Shown: positions 33,461-44,672, numbered from the stretch's first letter. The stretch: 64,000 nt of DNA from Nephrocerus scutellatus (GCA_947095585.1 OX352762.1:42766537-42830536), one strand, 5' to 3'. The notes: generated by a model not told the origin, from the letters alone. Translations and numbers: made by a program.

Positions 33461-34104
33461 TGTTGCGAAAAGTAGTTAGTAGCGCATATAATAGAATTCG
33501 AATCCTAAGATGTAAATACTGCATACTAAAAATAAGCACTTTCATATTGCATACTTTTAGGCTCTAAGACTATCAGATTATTTGAAATGTAACCGCCTGC
33601 AAGTTTGAATCATTGTGTACTGATCAAACAAGTAGTCAAACCGGTTTGTGCGGTTTGCCCGGTTTTTGTAAAAGAACATGATTGAACATGAAGTCTATTT
33701 TTAGAAGATGACTCATTACATATAAGTATCGTTAGTTGTAAATAAGGGAATAAGGCTACAATTTTCTGGATATTTCTGTCTGCAATATTGGAAGTTTCTG
33801 GAAGCTTTTGATTGAGTAAAAATAGAGCCGTTAGGCCGAAGTATTATTATAAGTTGTTTGGAATTTAACCAGTGCAGTTGTAAAAGTTCTTGTAAAGTAA
33901 TAAAGCTATAACCTAAGATAATTATTGTCAAGTACTAGTATTATAGGTGTTTTTGTGTGCATCTAAAAGTAATGACCAATATAAATTGTGAACTTGTGTT
34001 AATTTTATTTTGTTCATTAAAATTGTTATTTGTAAATTAATTAACTTGTGTTGTGTTTTATTTGCAAAATCCTTTACGAACTCGAAAGCCTGAATTTCGT
34101 AACA
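33461..34104 (+). repeat. Gypsy 3' LTR (644 bp)
   Basis: Starts TGTTGCGAAAAG and ends TTTCGTAACA. Compared with the 5' LTR it lacks about 10 bases after CCTAAGAT and a second short segment near GAAATTTGAAATG, and has scattered substitutions. Confidence 0.93.
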
Positions 34105-34108
34105 ATAT

Positions 34109-34780
34109 GTAATGTACATCGAGTTAGTTGACATAAGCACGACGAAGAACTAAGTTATTTTGCATCACTCAACATAAAAAAAATGGAGATGTAACCCATC
34201 AATTCAGCCGTTTGGGCTGTCGAGTGGACACAGACAGACAGACAGACAGAGATTTTTTATTTTTCGCTTTTTCTGACTCGTGAGACACGGAAATTGATAA
34301 ATCTGCAATAATCAAAAGTTCGAAAATTTTCATGATTACTATACTTCCTTTTACTATGTAAAAGAAATCGACAAACAACAATAAAGTCGCGTTTTATGAA
34401 TATTCTGATTTTTTAAATACAGCAATAATTCCTACAAATGAATTATCATCTAGAATATTATGATTATTAGATGCTGATATCCACTAATTTTACCAAAAAA
34501 TTCTCAAATCCGAATTTTAGTAACTGCAGCAGATGTAATTCATTCTTGAACACAAAGACATAGTTTATGTCCCATAGCTTAGCTTAGTAAGAGTGTACAA
34601 CTGACCTTGATCTAGACACAGCTATGAACGCTGTACAGACATTTTCAGGAAACTATGAAGAGTTCGATAGTGTTTACTAGGCAAACTTTTAATAGCAACC
34701 GCGAAAACAGATCTATTAGAATTTGTTTGTCACATTAAATTAAGAAATAGTGAAAAAACCGCACTGTTTTTATTTTATTT
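34109..34780. other. Flank of the Gypsy insertion, no gene seen
   Basis: Non-coding. It contains a short ACAG microsatellite at 34230-34250 preceded by TTTGGGCTGTCGAGTGGACA, a context common near INE-type repeats. No open frame is convincing. Confidence 0.5.
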
Positions 34781-35230
34781 GCACACATGTGTATCTCCCA
34801 TGACAACACTTTCTATTAAAATTTGAGGCCCCTCGGGCCGCGGGGTCGGGGGGCTCCCATACAAAATTTTTAAAAAATTTACCTGATTTTCTTCAAATTT
34901 TATACGCATGTGTATCTTTGATGGACAACACTTTCTGTACAATTTTTGAAGCGATCGGGCTCCCATACAAATTTTTTGTTTTAATTATCAATTTTTAACG
35001 CACTTCCTAAAGGCCGATTTTCCTGAAATTTTGTACACATGTGTATTTCCGGTGACAATACTTTCTTTTAAAATTTGGAAGTGATCGGGCCCCGGGTTCG
35101 TGGGGCTCCCATACAAATTTAAAATAAATAATAAAATATACCCAATAAACAATACTTTTTCTAAAATTTGGTAGTTATCTGGCTCCTGGTTCGGCCGCAA
35201 GGCCCTTATACATTTTTTAATAGTTATAAT
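34781..35230 (+). mobile_element. HINE-like repeat, copy J (array fragment)
   Basis: About three array units (GCACACATGTGTATCTCCC, ATTTTCTTCAAATTTTATAC, CCCGGGTTCGTGGGGCTCCC). There is no 5' terminus. On the right it runs into the 35231-35750 unit, as also seen, inverted, in copies L and N. Confidence 0.65.
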
Positions 35231-35752
35231 ATAGTGGCATCAGATACCGTCGCACTTTAATGACTATGTGCGGTGTGTGCTGCGCAGTCGGCTGCGCTGC
35301 TTGGTTTTGGTGGTGGAGAGAGAGAGAAATCTTAGCTCACGCACAAATGAACCCAGCAAATGAAACGAGACATAAATGTTTTATGCTTAATTCAACTTAC
35401 TTACTTATTTACTGAATTGTATTTTTATTTTTTGTTGTCTATATCATCTTACAGATAGAACAACAAGTTTTTCACAATATTCTGTCATTTGGCGTTTTCA
35501 TAAATTAGTTCAGAGCTGTCAAAGAGTTCTCAAGAAAAATGCTCGTGTTTCTTATTTGCTCAGAGCACGAGCGTGCTCTAAGTGCTCAGAATAAAACGAT
35601 CTGAGCATTTTCAAATTTGACATCTGATGTCAAATGTCTCTTTCGATGATTTTCTCCTACAATAAAAAAAAATTACCCAGTATTGAGGGGCTCCCATATC
35701 AATTTCTGCGATTAGAGAATTTAGATGAAAAATTTTTATGGGTTGTTTTTTT
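35231..35752 (+). repeat. HINE-associated unit with maT scrap
   Basis: The unit contains a GA microsatellite, GCTGGGTTCATTTGTGCGTG in reversed form, TTGCTCAGAGCACGAGCGTG, then TTTCGATGATTTTCTCCTAC (part of the maT gene), and ends in the HINE-like 3' terminus. The same unit is found inverted at 38209-38790 and 40601-40907 plus 41392-41600. Confidence 0.75.
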
Positions 35753-36556
35753 AAATTCTCCATATTAACTTCACTTGTTTGTGGCTGGCTGGCACACCAA
35801 ATCTTGTGATCAATTTTTAACCCACTTCCTAAAGCACACATGTGTATCTCCCATGACAACACTTACTATTAAAATTTGGGGCCCCTCGGGCCGCGGGGTC
35901 GGGGGGCTCCCATACAAATATTTTACAAAAAGTACCCGATTTTCTTCAAATTTTATACACATGTGCGTCTCCAATGGAAAACACTTTTTGTAAAAATTTG
36001 GAAGTGATCGGGCCCCGGGGTCGGTGGGCACCCATACAAATTTTATAAAAAGAAGTACCCGATTTTCTTCAAATTTTATACGCATGTCTATCTCCTTTGG
36101 GCAACACTTGTAAATATTTGGGAGTGATCGGGCCCCGGGGTCGGGGGGCACCCATACAAATTTTATAAAAAAATACCCGATTTTCTTCAAATTTTATACA
36201 CATGTGTATCTCCGATAGACATCACCACTTTTTGTAAATATTTGTAGTAATCGGGCCCCGGGGTCAAATACATATTTTGTAAAAAAAAAAGTGCGACCCG
36301 ATTTTCTTCAAATTTTATACACACATGTTTAATCCTATGGACAACGCTTTTTGTAAAAATTTTGAAGTGGCCCAAGGCTGAGGGCTTCCATATAAATTTT
36401 TAAAAATTAGCCCGATTTTCTTTAAATTTTATAGATATGTGAATCTCCGATGGAAACACTTTTTGTAAAAATTTTGGAGTGATCATGCTCCCTTTGCACT
36501 TTGTGTATCAATTAGAGAATTTACCCGAAAATTTTTAATTTTTATGGTTGTTTTTT
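35753..36556 (+). mobile_element. HINE-like repeat, copy K (six-unit array)
   Basis: It starts AAATTCTCCATATTAACTTC, has a short GGCT repeat, and carries six array units spaced 116-122 bp (ATCTCC-type starts near 35847, 35969, 36090, 36211, 36331 and 36447). It ends AGAGAATTTACCCG, TTTTTATGGTTG and a T-run. It is the best copy for defining the internal repeat. Confidence 0.8.
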
Positions 36557-37189
36557 CAATCATTTATTTAATCCAATAAAATATATAAATTAATGGTTAG
36601 TATGAAAATAAGGAAACTTCATTTCATTTTAATTATTCATTTATTTTTTCTTATATTATACGATTTTTTTAAAAGGAAAAATGAATGAAAAACCTTAATT
36701 TCATTACAACTATCTATTAAAAACTAGTTAACAAAGCAAAAGAAAAGAAAAAATATAAAAAAAACTGAAACTAAAACTAAAAACTACTCTTTTTATATTC
36801 ATAAGTATACATTTAATAGAGCACTGTTTCATAATATAGGAATCAAAAATATTTTCTTTGAAAGTTGAATAGGTCCATTTCTAATACATATTTACACTTG
36901 AACCACTTTCTAATTGTAATTATTATTGATTATTACGACTTCAGTTTGCACTGGCCTTTAGCAGACATTAAGGAGAGTCCTAAAAATGAAATCCTAAACA
37001 AGATAACGGTATTATTGCCATAATGATGTGTTCAGAAGTAATTTCACTGATTTCGTTTAGTATTCTTTTGCAAATCCTACTGTATTGGTTTGTTTTTCTT
37101 GCACTAAGCTATTACAGCGTAAGTATTATTTAAATTTACTTGTTATCAAAGCAGAGAATCAATTTTTTACATAAATAATATTTGATACA
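36557..37189. other. Unassigned AT-rich stretch before the Harbinger fragment
   Basis: No open frame or terminal repeat is recognised. Part may be the 5' or intronic portion of the Harbinger transposase gene that follows. Confidence 0.4.
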
Positions 37190-38160
37190 GTTGTTACAAT
37201 GAGTTCACATACCTATCAAAAAGATTATAGTATCTCAATTTGGTCTGATACTAAGCTGCTTAAATCTCCCAGACAGCGTTAGAAGCACATCGGTTCCACC
37301 AGTTCTCCAGCTTTGCGTAACTTTAAGTTTGTGAGCCAGTGGGAGTTACCAAACGAATGTCGGAACAAATGTTTTACTAGGCATGGCACAGACAACAGTG
37401 TCAAAGTTTTTCCGACGTTCGTTGGTTCTATTGGAAGACAAATTTTGTCATCAGTGGATAAAATTCGATAGTTTCAAATTTCAGGCGAGTAAGTAGTATT
37501 ACTATCGGAAATTTAAGTTGCCGGGAAAAGTGGGATGTGTTTATGGCACTCACATTCCTATTTTAAGACCTAAGGAAAACGAGCATGTTTATTTCAATAG
37601 AAAAGGCTTTCATAGCTTGAATGCTATGGTGGTAGGTATTTTTAAGAACAATATAATTTAATTCTGAAACTGCCCTTATTTTGTGTAGATTTACAATCAT
37701 CTTAACGAGATAATTGCAATAAACAGTTCCCATGGGGGTGCTGCATATAACTCGGCTGTTTGGAATAGCAGCAATGAATTTGAGCATTTAAAACAACAAT
37801 TCGATGCAGGTTAAGTAGGCACTCGGATTCTAGGTTTTTTTTACTTTGTTTTCATTTTTGTACATCATACACAATTTTTATATGTTTGCTTACCATTTAA
37901 GGTGACAGCGGTTACCCATTACAGCCATGGCTATTAACACCATACAGGAATGCTTCAGAAGGAAGTGCAGAGGTACGATTCAACAACATCCATTCTGTAG
38001 CTAGAAGCATTGGAATTTTAAAAGGACGCAGGAGATGCCTGTCAAATGAGCGGAAGCTTAGGTTTGAGCCGGAGACTTTGACGCGAAACATAATGTGTGT
38101 TGTGCTCTCCACAATGCCTTTATCCATTTTAGGCTACCATTCGGTCAGGACACTTTAAGT
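37190..38160 (+). pseudogene. Harbinger transposase, catalytic part, degenerate
   Basis: Frames at 37520-37640 give GCVYGTHIPILRPKENEHVY and FNRKGFHSLNAMVV, the first catalytic block (Asp replaced by Tyr in the D-G-T-H motif). A short intron-like gap follows, then INSSHGGAAYNSAVWNSS at about 37720, where the normal Asp of the AHDS-type motif reads AYNS. The third block GDSGYPLQPWLLTPYRN is at 37902 on, followed by FNNIHSVARSIGILKGR with the Glu also lost, and the conserved C-terminus. With catalytic residues substituted it is inactive. It is the same family as 25640-25945 and could be the same gene pulled apart. Confidence 0.8.
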
Positions 38161-38208
38161 ACTATTAAATTAAAAGGACATATGCATCATCTTAAAACAT
38201 AATAAAAC

Positions 38209-39155
38209 TTAAAAAAAACAACCCATAAAAATTAAAATTTTTCATCTAAATTCTCTAATCGCAGAAATTGATATGGGAGCCCCTCGATCCTGGGCCATTT
38301 TTTTTTATTGTAGAAGAAAATCATCGAAACAAACATTTGACATCAGATGTTAAAATTGAAAAAGCTCAGATCATTTTATTCTGAGCACTTAGAGCACGCT
38401 CATACTCTGAGCAAATAAGAAACACGAACATTTATCTTGAGAACTCTTTGACTGCTCTGAACTAATTTATGAAAACGCCAAATGACAGAATATTGTGAAA
38501 ACTTGTTGTTCTATCTGTAAGTTGATATCGACAACAAAAAAAACGACATCAATAAAAATACAATTCAGTATATAATAAAACTGTAAGTTGAAGTAAGCAT
38601 AAAACATGTATGTCTCGTTTCATTTGCTGGGTTCATTTGTGCGTGCGCTAAGATTTCTCTCTCTCTCTCCACCACCACCAAAACCATGCAGCGCAGCCGA
38701 CTGCGCAGCACTCACCGCACACAGTCCATAAAGGGCGACGAATATCTGATGCCAGTACAGATATTTAAAAAATGTATAAGGGCCTTGCGGCCGAACCCGG
38801 GACCCGATCACTACCAAATTTTCGAAAAAGTATTGTTTATTGGGTATACACATGTGTGTAAAATTTGAAAAGAAAGAAAATCGGGTAAATTTTTTAAAAT
38901 TTTTGTTTGGGAGCCCCCCGACCCCGCAGCCCGAGGGGCCTCAAAATTTAATAGAAAGTGTTGTCTCCGGAAATACGCATGTGTGCAAAATTTCAATAAA
39001 ATCGGGCCATGGGAAGTGGGTTAAAAATTGATCGCAAGAATCCACGACAGACGACCGACCGACGACCGACCGACGACCGACCGACAACCGACCGACGACC
39101 GACCGACGACCGACCGACGACCCACGGGCAAGTGAAGTTAATATAGAGAATTTAA
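38209..39155 (-). mobile_element. HINE-like repeat, copy L (long form)
   Basis: Complete reversed copy with the unit described at 35231-35752, one or two array units, and a CCGACCGACGA microsatellite (39050-39122) where other copies have GGCT. It ends AAGTGAAGTTAATATAGAGA. Both ends lie against A-runs (T-runs on its own strand), with no longer duplication. Confidence 0.8.
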
Positions 39156-39237
39156 AAAGGAACATTTCATTAAACTAAAATTTAAAAAAAACACTTCATT
39201 GGTATAAAAACAAGTAAATATTCTTGAAAAGGAACTT

Positions 39238-40278
39238 TCAAAACTTTTGAGTTGGTAGCTCTTGAAGTCTTATGCGGTTTTCCTCTATCTTAGTGGTCAA
39301 CATCGTTTCCTGTAACCGCAATTTTTGATGTTCGTTCTTTTCATATATCTCGAGCTTCCTTTTTCTAAGTTTGTATTGTTAAATTCTCTATATTAACTTC
39401 GCATGCACGTGGCTGGCTGGTTGGCTGGCTGGCTGGCTGGTCAGATTTTCTGATCAATTTTTAGCCCACTTCCCATGGCCCGATTTTATTGAAATTTTGC
39501 ACACATGTATATTTCCGGTGACAATATTTGAGGCCCCTCGGACCTCGGGTTCGGGGGGCTCCCATACAAATATTTTACAAAATTTAACCGATTTTCTTTA
39601 AATTTTGTACACATGTGTGTCTTCGATAGAAAACACTTTTTGTAAAAATTTGGAGCGATCAGCCACTTGGGGACCCCAATATACAATTTTTAAATATCGC
39701 TATATCGCATCAGATCACGGCAAAGTCTGAGCTCTGTGCTTTGTGAGCAGCGCTGTTCGCTGCCGCTGCGTAATTTGGTGGATGATTTTGCCACAAGCCG
39801 AGCACGCAGTGTGTGTGTGTATCTCCGATTAGAGAATTTACAAGAAAAATTTTAATTTTTATGGGTTGTTTTTTTTTCTCAAGATCTAGTCTTCGTTTCT
39901 GAACCTTTAGAGTGCTGGAAAGCATTCCATGTATTGCGTCCAATTTCGTGTTAATAGTATCTGTTGCAGTTACATATTGTTTCATTAAATTTTCTTTGGT
40001 TTCTTTTTTACCGCCCGTACCTTTCAATTGAAGTTTATTACTTCTCAGTTTATTTTTGTATTTTCACAACAACCTACCTTTTTCCAATCTTTAAGATGTT
40101 TTTGTGGGGGACCCTCTGTGTTTAGGGAGTCAGTTTTTTTCCCACAGCAAATTGCTGTTTTCCTGCCTTTGGCAGTTTTATGAATTCCTCTGGCTAAATC
40201 ATGGCTGCAACTCATAAATTGGGTCAAAATCTCTGTTTGTTTTTTGTTAATCGACATATTATTTAGTTTTTCCATCAC
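39238..40278 (-). pseudogene. Myb/SANT (zeste-like) gene of a Harbinger-type element, interrupted
   Basis: The minus-strand frame from 40278 encodes MSINKKQTEILTQFMSC, DLARGIHKTAKGRK and EGPPQKHLKDWKKV, the trihelix of the zeste-type Myb/SANT domain found in regulatory partners of Harbinger elements. A frameshift near 40045 leads to a C-terminal coiled coil (NTKLDAIHGMLSSTLKVQKR). HINE-like copy M interrupts it at 39379-39877, and the helix continues beyond as KRKLEIYEKNEHQKLRLQET to the TGA at 39238-39240. It lies tail to tail with the Harbinger transposase fragment, as expected for a two-gene element. Confidence 0.65.
39379..39877 (+). mobile_element. HINE-like repeat, copy M (inserted in the Myb/SANT gene)
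   Basis: Complete copy with GGCT microsatellite, GAAATTTTGCACACATGT, one array unit, GAGCTCTGTGCTTTGTGAGC, a short TG repeat and both termini. It splits the coiled-coil coding sequence of the Myb/SANT gene at an A-rich (minus) site, showing its exact ends. It is nearly the same sequence as copy D. Confidence 0.85.
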
Positions 40279-40600
40279 TCTTAGGACTTAGACTTTCCAA
40301 AATCACTGCCGATGATAACTGTTTTCTGTCGAATGAAAACTTTTGTTTCGAATGTCATTTTCAAGTTTGTGTGCTGCCAAATCTGACGATACCATCAAGG
40401 ACACTCGATTGAACCAAATTACGTCCTGCCAATGCTCGATTGTATCGATTTAACTCGATTGTATCAAGTTACGTGCTGGCACCCCAGGTTAAAAAGGGAC
40501 GACTTGCTCATTCGTTGACTGAACTGGTTTGCAAAGAACAGGTTAAAAAGGAACGATTTGCTCATTTCGGTCACTGAACTGGTTCGCAAAAGAACAGGTT
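40279..40600. other. Spacer with two copies of the 55-bp unit
   Basis: From about 40480 two inverted copies of the GTTCACTGAACTGGTTCGCA unit lie in tandem. The preceding part has two ACTCGATTG/TATCGA phrases (40405-40460). No gene is seen. Confidence 0.5.
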
Positions 40601-41926
40601 AAAAAAACAACCCATAAAAATTAAAATTTTTCATCTCTAATTGATATGGGAGCCCCTCGATCCTGGGCCATTTTTTTTATTGTAGGAGAAAATCATCGAA
40701 ACAGACATTTGACATCAGATGTTAAAATTGAAAATGCTCAGATCATTTTATTCTGAGCACTTAGAGCACGCTCATACTCTAGGCAAATAAGAAACACGAA
40801 CATTTATCTTGAGAACTCTTTGGCTGCTCTGAACTAATTTATGAAAACGCGAAATGACAGAATATTGCGAAAACTTGTTGTTCTATCTGTAAGTTGATAT
40901 CGACAACAAAAAAAACAACCCATAAAAATTAAAATTTTTCTTGTAAATTCTCTAATCGGGGATACACACACACACACACACACAAACAGTACGTGCTCGT
41001 TTTGTGGCAAAATCATCCACCAAATGACGCAGCTAACAGCGCTGCTCACAAAGCACAGAGCTCAGACTTTGCCGTGATCTGATGCGATATAGCGATATTT
41101 AAAAATTGTATATTGGGGTCCCCAAGGGGCCGATCGCTCCAAATTTTTACAAAAAGTGTTTTCCATCGAAGACACACATGTGTACAAAATTTAAAGAAAA
41201 TCGGGTAAATTTTGTAAAATATTTGTATGGGAGCCCCCCGACCCAATTTTAATAGAAAGTGTTGTCTTGGGAGATATACATGTGTGCAAAATTTCAATAA
41301 AATCAGGCTGTAGGAAGTGGGTTAAAAATTGATCACAAGATTTGGCCAGCCAGCCAGCCACGGGCAAGTGAAGTTAATATAGAGAATTTAAAAACGACAT
41401 CAATATAAATACATTTCTGTAAATATGTAAGTTGAATTAAGCATAAAACATGTATGTCTCGTTTCACTTGCTGGGTTCATTTGTGCGTGAGCTAAGATTT
41501 CTCTCTCTCTCTCTCCACCACCAAAACCATGCCGACTGCGCAGCACACACCGCACACAGTCATTAACAAGAACGACGGTATCTGATGCTACTGTAAGAAA
41601 AAAAAAAAGGGCCTTCCGGCCGAACCCGGGGCCCGATCACTACCAAATTTTAGAAAAAGTATTGTTTATTGGGTATACACATGTGTGTAAAATTTGAAGA
41701 AAATCGGGTAAATTTTTTAAAATTTTTGTATGGGAGCCCCCCGACCCCGCAGCCCGAGGGGCCTCAAAATTTAATAGAAAGTGTTGTCTCCGGAAATACA
41801 CATGTGTGCCAAATTTCAATAAAATCGGGCTGTAGGAAGTGGGTTAAAAATTGATCGCAAGAATCCACCACAAATCCACAAACCCACAAACACACGGGCA
41901 AGTGAAGTTAATATAGAGAATTTAAA
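40601..41926 (-). mobile_element. HINE-like repeat, copy N (long form, interrupted by copy O)
   Basis: Reversed copy closely related to L: the same maT scrap (TTGTAGGAGAAAATCATCGA), the same GAGCAC-rich segment and the same GA microsatellite, ending AAGTGAAGTTAATATAGAGA at about 41920. It is interrupted at 40908-41391 by copy O. The joined sequence matches copy L around 38521-38550 without gap, so copy L is the empty-site reference. Confidence 0.85.
40908..41391 (-). mobile_element. HINE-like repeat, copy O (nested in copy N)
   Basis: Complete reversed copy with a CA microsatellite (40967-40985), one array unit, a CCAG microsatellite and both termini. It lies between CGACAAC plus an A-run and AAAACGACATC, where copy L has only an A-run. 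The insertion therefore went into an A/T run without a longer target duplication. Confidence 0.88.
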
Positions 41927-42194
41927 AAGGAACGCCTTGCTCATTCGTTCACTGAACTGATTCGCAAAAGAACAGGTTAATAAAGATAGACTTGCTCAGA
42001 ACTTCATTTCCTTTGTCCCGTTTTTATGTGCTTCGTTCGTGAACTAATCAATATCGAACTAACCAACGTATGATTTTTATGAGTGGAAAAAGAAGGGTTG
42101 CTACATAGAAAAATAAGTGAAAATGAAATTTGATTTCGATTCGCAATCACAATCACATGGCAAAAAATGTTTCCACGTGTAGCAATTTTTATAT
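41927..42194. repeat. 55-bp unit and flank shared with 22320-22566
   Basis: This holds, inverted, the same sequence that follows maT-derived copy 2 (for example CTACATAGAAAAATAAGTGA and the 55-bp unit). It connects HINE-like copy N to the maT-derived unit in the same order as on the other strand at 22.3-22.6 kb, so the arrangement is one long duplicated unit. Confidence 0.65.
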
Positions 42195-42695
42195 GCAAAT
42201 CAAACTGTTTGACATCAGAATCAGTAAAATTGTTTGCCAGATTTTTAACTGTAACTTAAAACTAGTTTCGCAATTTTTATGTATTGTATATATAATTGTA
42301 TATTATAGCCCATTTTAAATATCTGCGTAACTTTTATTTCGATGGGTTTAGTTTTGGCTGGTGTTATGTTATAAGAAGAATCATAAATTTTTAGGATCTT
42401 GGGCGAAAAAAATATTTTTGTTTTTTGTATGCACATAAAAAATGTTATTTTCTTTTTTAATGGTAATTTTTAATTTATTGCAAATAAATCGTTTTATGTG
42501 TTTGGTGTATTAAACATTTGCTAAAAATGGTAAGGTATAGATCCTCTGCAGACGGTTTTGCCTGTTTTGTTTATTTTTTCATTAACAAATTACTGACTGC
42601 GGCTATTACTAAAAAACCTAATTACGGACAGTAAAAAAGCCAACTAAATGACTGCCTGGTTGACCTTTTTAGTGATACCTATACAACTTTATAAC
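42195..42695 (-). repeat. maT-derived repeat unit, copy 3 (inverted, 3' part)
   Basis: The reverse complement of 15355-15832 and 21845-22345, with more substitutions than those two share. The transposase-coding end is absent here. It contains TTTATTTCGATGGGTTTAGT, TTGGTGTATTAAACATTTGC and TAAAAAAGCCAACTAAATGA. Confidence 0.8.
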
Positions 42696-42696
42696 A

Positions 42697-43215
42697 ATTT
42701 ACCATAATATAATATAAAATGGCTTTGTCGCGTAAGCTTAATGAAATTTGGCTACTAATAACAGATGCTCTAATTGCGTTTACAATGAATGTTGTCATAC
42801 ATGAGCACTCATAAACGTACAGTGAATGAAAGTGTAAATCATATTGATAACACTACAATTTGAAACGGCTGTACGTTGGGAATTTTTAAAAAACTATAAA
42901 ACTTTGGTTAAATATAAAAATGGAGGTGTGGGCACAACACGACTTTCTTTTCCGGACGGGACCGGAATCTTCAGTAAATGTATATTATTCATATTCATAT
43001 TTTATTCAGTATATTCATACTATAATGTTCTGTGTGCGTTGAGCGCTGTTCGTAGCGTAGCGCTTGCTTTACGATTGGGGTTGTTTTGTTGTTGGCTAGC
43101 AGTGCTTCGTATGTGTTTTTATATTTCATCATTTATTATGGAATTTAGTATACTTTTGGTTATTATTATTAGAGAATTTACATAAAAAATTTAAATTTTG
43201 ATGGGTTGTTTTTTG
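42697..43215 (+). mobile_element. HINE-like repeat, copy P (short form, plus)
   Basis: It ends ATTAGAGAATTTACATAAA and TTTTGATGGGTTGTTTTTT at about 43171-43213. Inside are GGGACCGGAATCTTCAGTAA and TTCTGTGTGCGTTGAGCGCT, then TTGCTTTACGATTGGGG. These are the reverse complement of the copy C block and keep the hAT target 8-mer unduplicated. The 5' border is not clear. Confidence 0.6.
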
Positions 43216-44640
43216 TTTACATTTCTTTTGCACTTAACAGATTTCTCCTGAGTGCTATACTTTTTGAGCAAACTTGAAAAACTGTCTAAGTAAACTGTCA
43301 AGGTGTGCAACACTCCCTGTTTAAAGAAGAAAATTTTGTTTGTTTGTAAACAAAAAAAAAATTGAAGTTGAAAATCAGTGAAAATTAATTTCTTGTAGAT
43401 TGACTGAGCGGACGTAATCTTAATAGCGAATTGGAGAAACACCAGCCGTTGCTCGTTCTGAACGTTGTAAAGGTGCAGCTTCTGGAACTTTTGGTGGAGT
43501 AGGAATTTAATCTATAATTTCTTCGATTAATTCTTGCTCGTCGTTGGCGTCGATTATGCCACTTGATATTGCTGGAGTAAATCTTGAAAAAGACTTTTAC
43601 ACCGATGTCAAAGATTTTTCGTCCTGCTCCGTGGTGGGAATTGAATTGTTGCTCCATGTTGGAGTTTCTTTCTGCCGGTGGCTTAAGCAAGTCGAGACGT
43701 GTCTTCATCGGTCATTAACTTATGAGGTTTGATGGTGTAGAGCAATACGTAGCAAGGAACTTGCGCAAAATATCGTTTGCGTTACCTTCGTTCTCGAGCT
43801 TCTTGGGTTCCTGCTTGAGTGTTTGGACGAATCGCTCCGCCCGACCATTTGACTCTGGGTGGTAAGGCGCTGTTGTGATATGCTCAGACGTGAATTGTGG
43901 TCCGTTGTCACAATGGTGTTGCATAATCCATGTCTTGCGAATGTTTCTTCTAGGCGTTCGATTGTTTGCTGGGTCGTCGTTGATGTCATCTTGAAAACTT
44001 CAGCTTCATGCGCTCGATGCCTGGATGACCAGCATTAAGTTCATTGAGAATTTCGTTTCGGTAGCGTTTCGGAACGATGACACGGTCGCCGAAAAAATGC
44101 AGAAATCGATGACAATGAGTGTTTCTCGATTGTGTCGATTGCAAAACAAGTATTGATGGTTTCGGCGATGCGATGTCAGAGAAGTGCGATGGTGTGATAT
44201 AAATTTTTTGCACAATCCATACTCCCGATGACGATGTCTTCGCATGGTTTCTCGTTCGTGCTGATGTACCAAATGTTGAAATCATATGCCAGTAAGATCA
44301 AGGCATAACGTTGAAGTCGACACGCCATGTGAACCGGAATGCCTTTTTTGCTTCCGAAATTTGCGAGAAGTGGTTGATGATCCGTTTGAAGCTCGAAGTG
44401 TCTGCCGTAGACGTATCGGTGGAACTTCTGGAGCGCGAACGTGAAAACGAGAGCTTCCCGCTGGATCTGTGGGTAATTGTTCTCGGCTGCTGAAAATGCA
44501 CGAGCTGCGTGCATGACTGGTCGCTTTGATCCATCTGTCATGTTCGTAAAGATTCTTGTTGTGGTCTTCGATGTTTCTGCCGCCTACGATGAAGTGACCA
44601 ATGAAGGGGCAAACTCCTTATGCACCTGAATCATCTTGCT
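43208..44640 (-). mobile_element. Ty3/gypsy fragment: RNase H, integrase, 3' LTR start
   Basis: The minus strand holds the 3' half of a gypsy element different from the two above. A polypurine tract (ACAGGGAG, 43313-43320) precedes an LTR start TGTTGCACACC at 43312; the LTR is cut off at about 43208 by HINE-like copy P. The left half of the element (gag to RT) is missing, and at about 44640-44672 it meets a copia fragment on the same strand. Confidence 0.75.
43720..44541 (-). pseudogene. pol: Gypsy RNase H and integrase remnants
   Basis: From 44541 the minus strand encodes an RNase H end (NYPQIQREALVFTFALQKFH, LQTDHQPLL, FGSKKGIPVH) of the K02A2.6-like type. Degraded integrase N-terminal sequence follows near 44000-44290 (NELNAGHPGIERMK, a finger-like part). 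The core near 43715-43990 gives CDNGPQFTSEH and TAPYHPESNGRAERFVQTLK, with the second Asp and the Glu. Frames switch at least three times. Confidence 0.8.
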
Positions 44641-44672
44641 GACTATCTTTTGGAAGATTCCTGGTTCTGGTT

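Larger units (their letters stand above)
28039..34104 (+). mobile_element. Ty3/gypsy LTR retrotransposon with two LTRs, defective
   Basis: Two related LTRs (28039-28699 and 33461-34104) bound a 6,066-bp element, with ATAT on both outer sides (28035-28038 and 34105-34108). A tRNA primer site follows the 5' LTR, and a purine-containing tract (GAATTAAGGTGTGGGTAA) precedes the 3' LTR. Gag carries a SAP-like domain, coiled coil and zinc knuckle; pol has protease, RT, RNase H and integrase pieces. Deletions in gag, RT and RNase H make it defective. The LTRs differ by two short indels and a modest number of substitutions, so the insertion is not very recent. Confidence 0.93.

Noticed and set aside
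38941..39165. Minus frame with VGRRSVVGR repeats
   Set aside because: Translation of the CCGACCGACGA microsatellite in HINE-like copy L.
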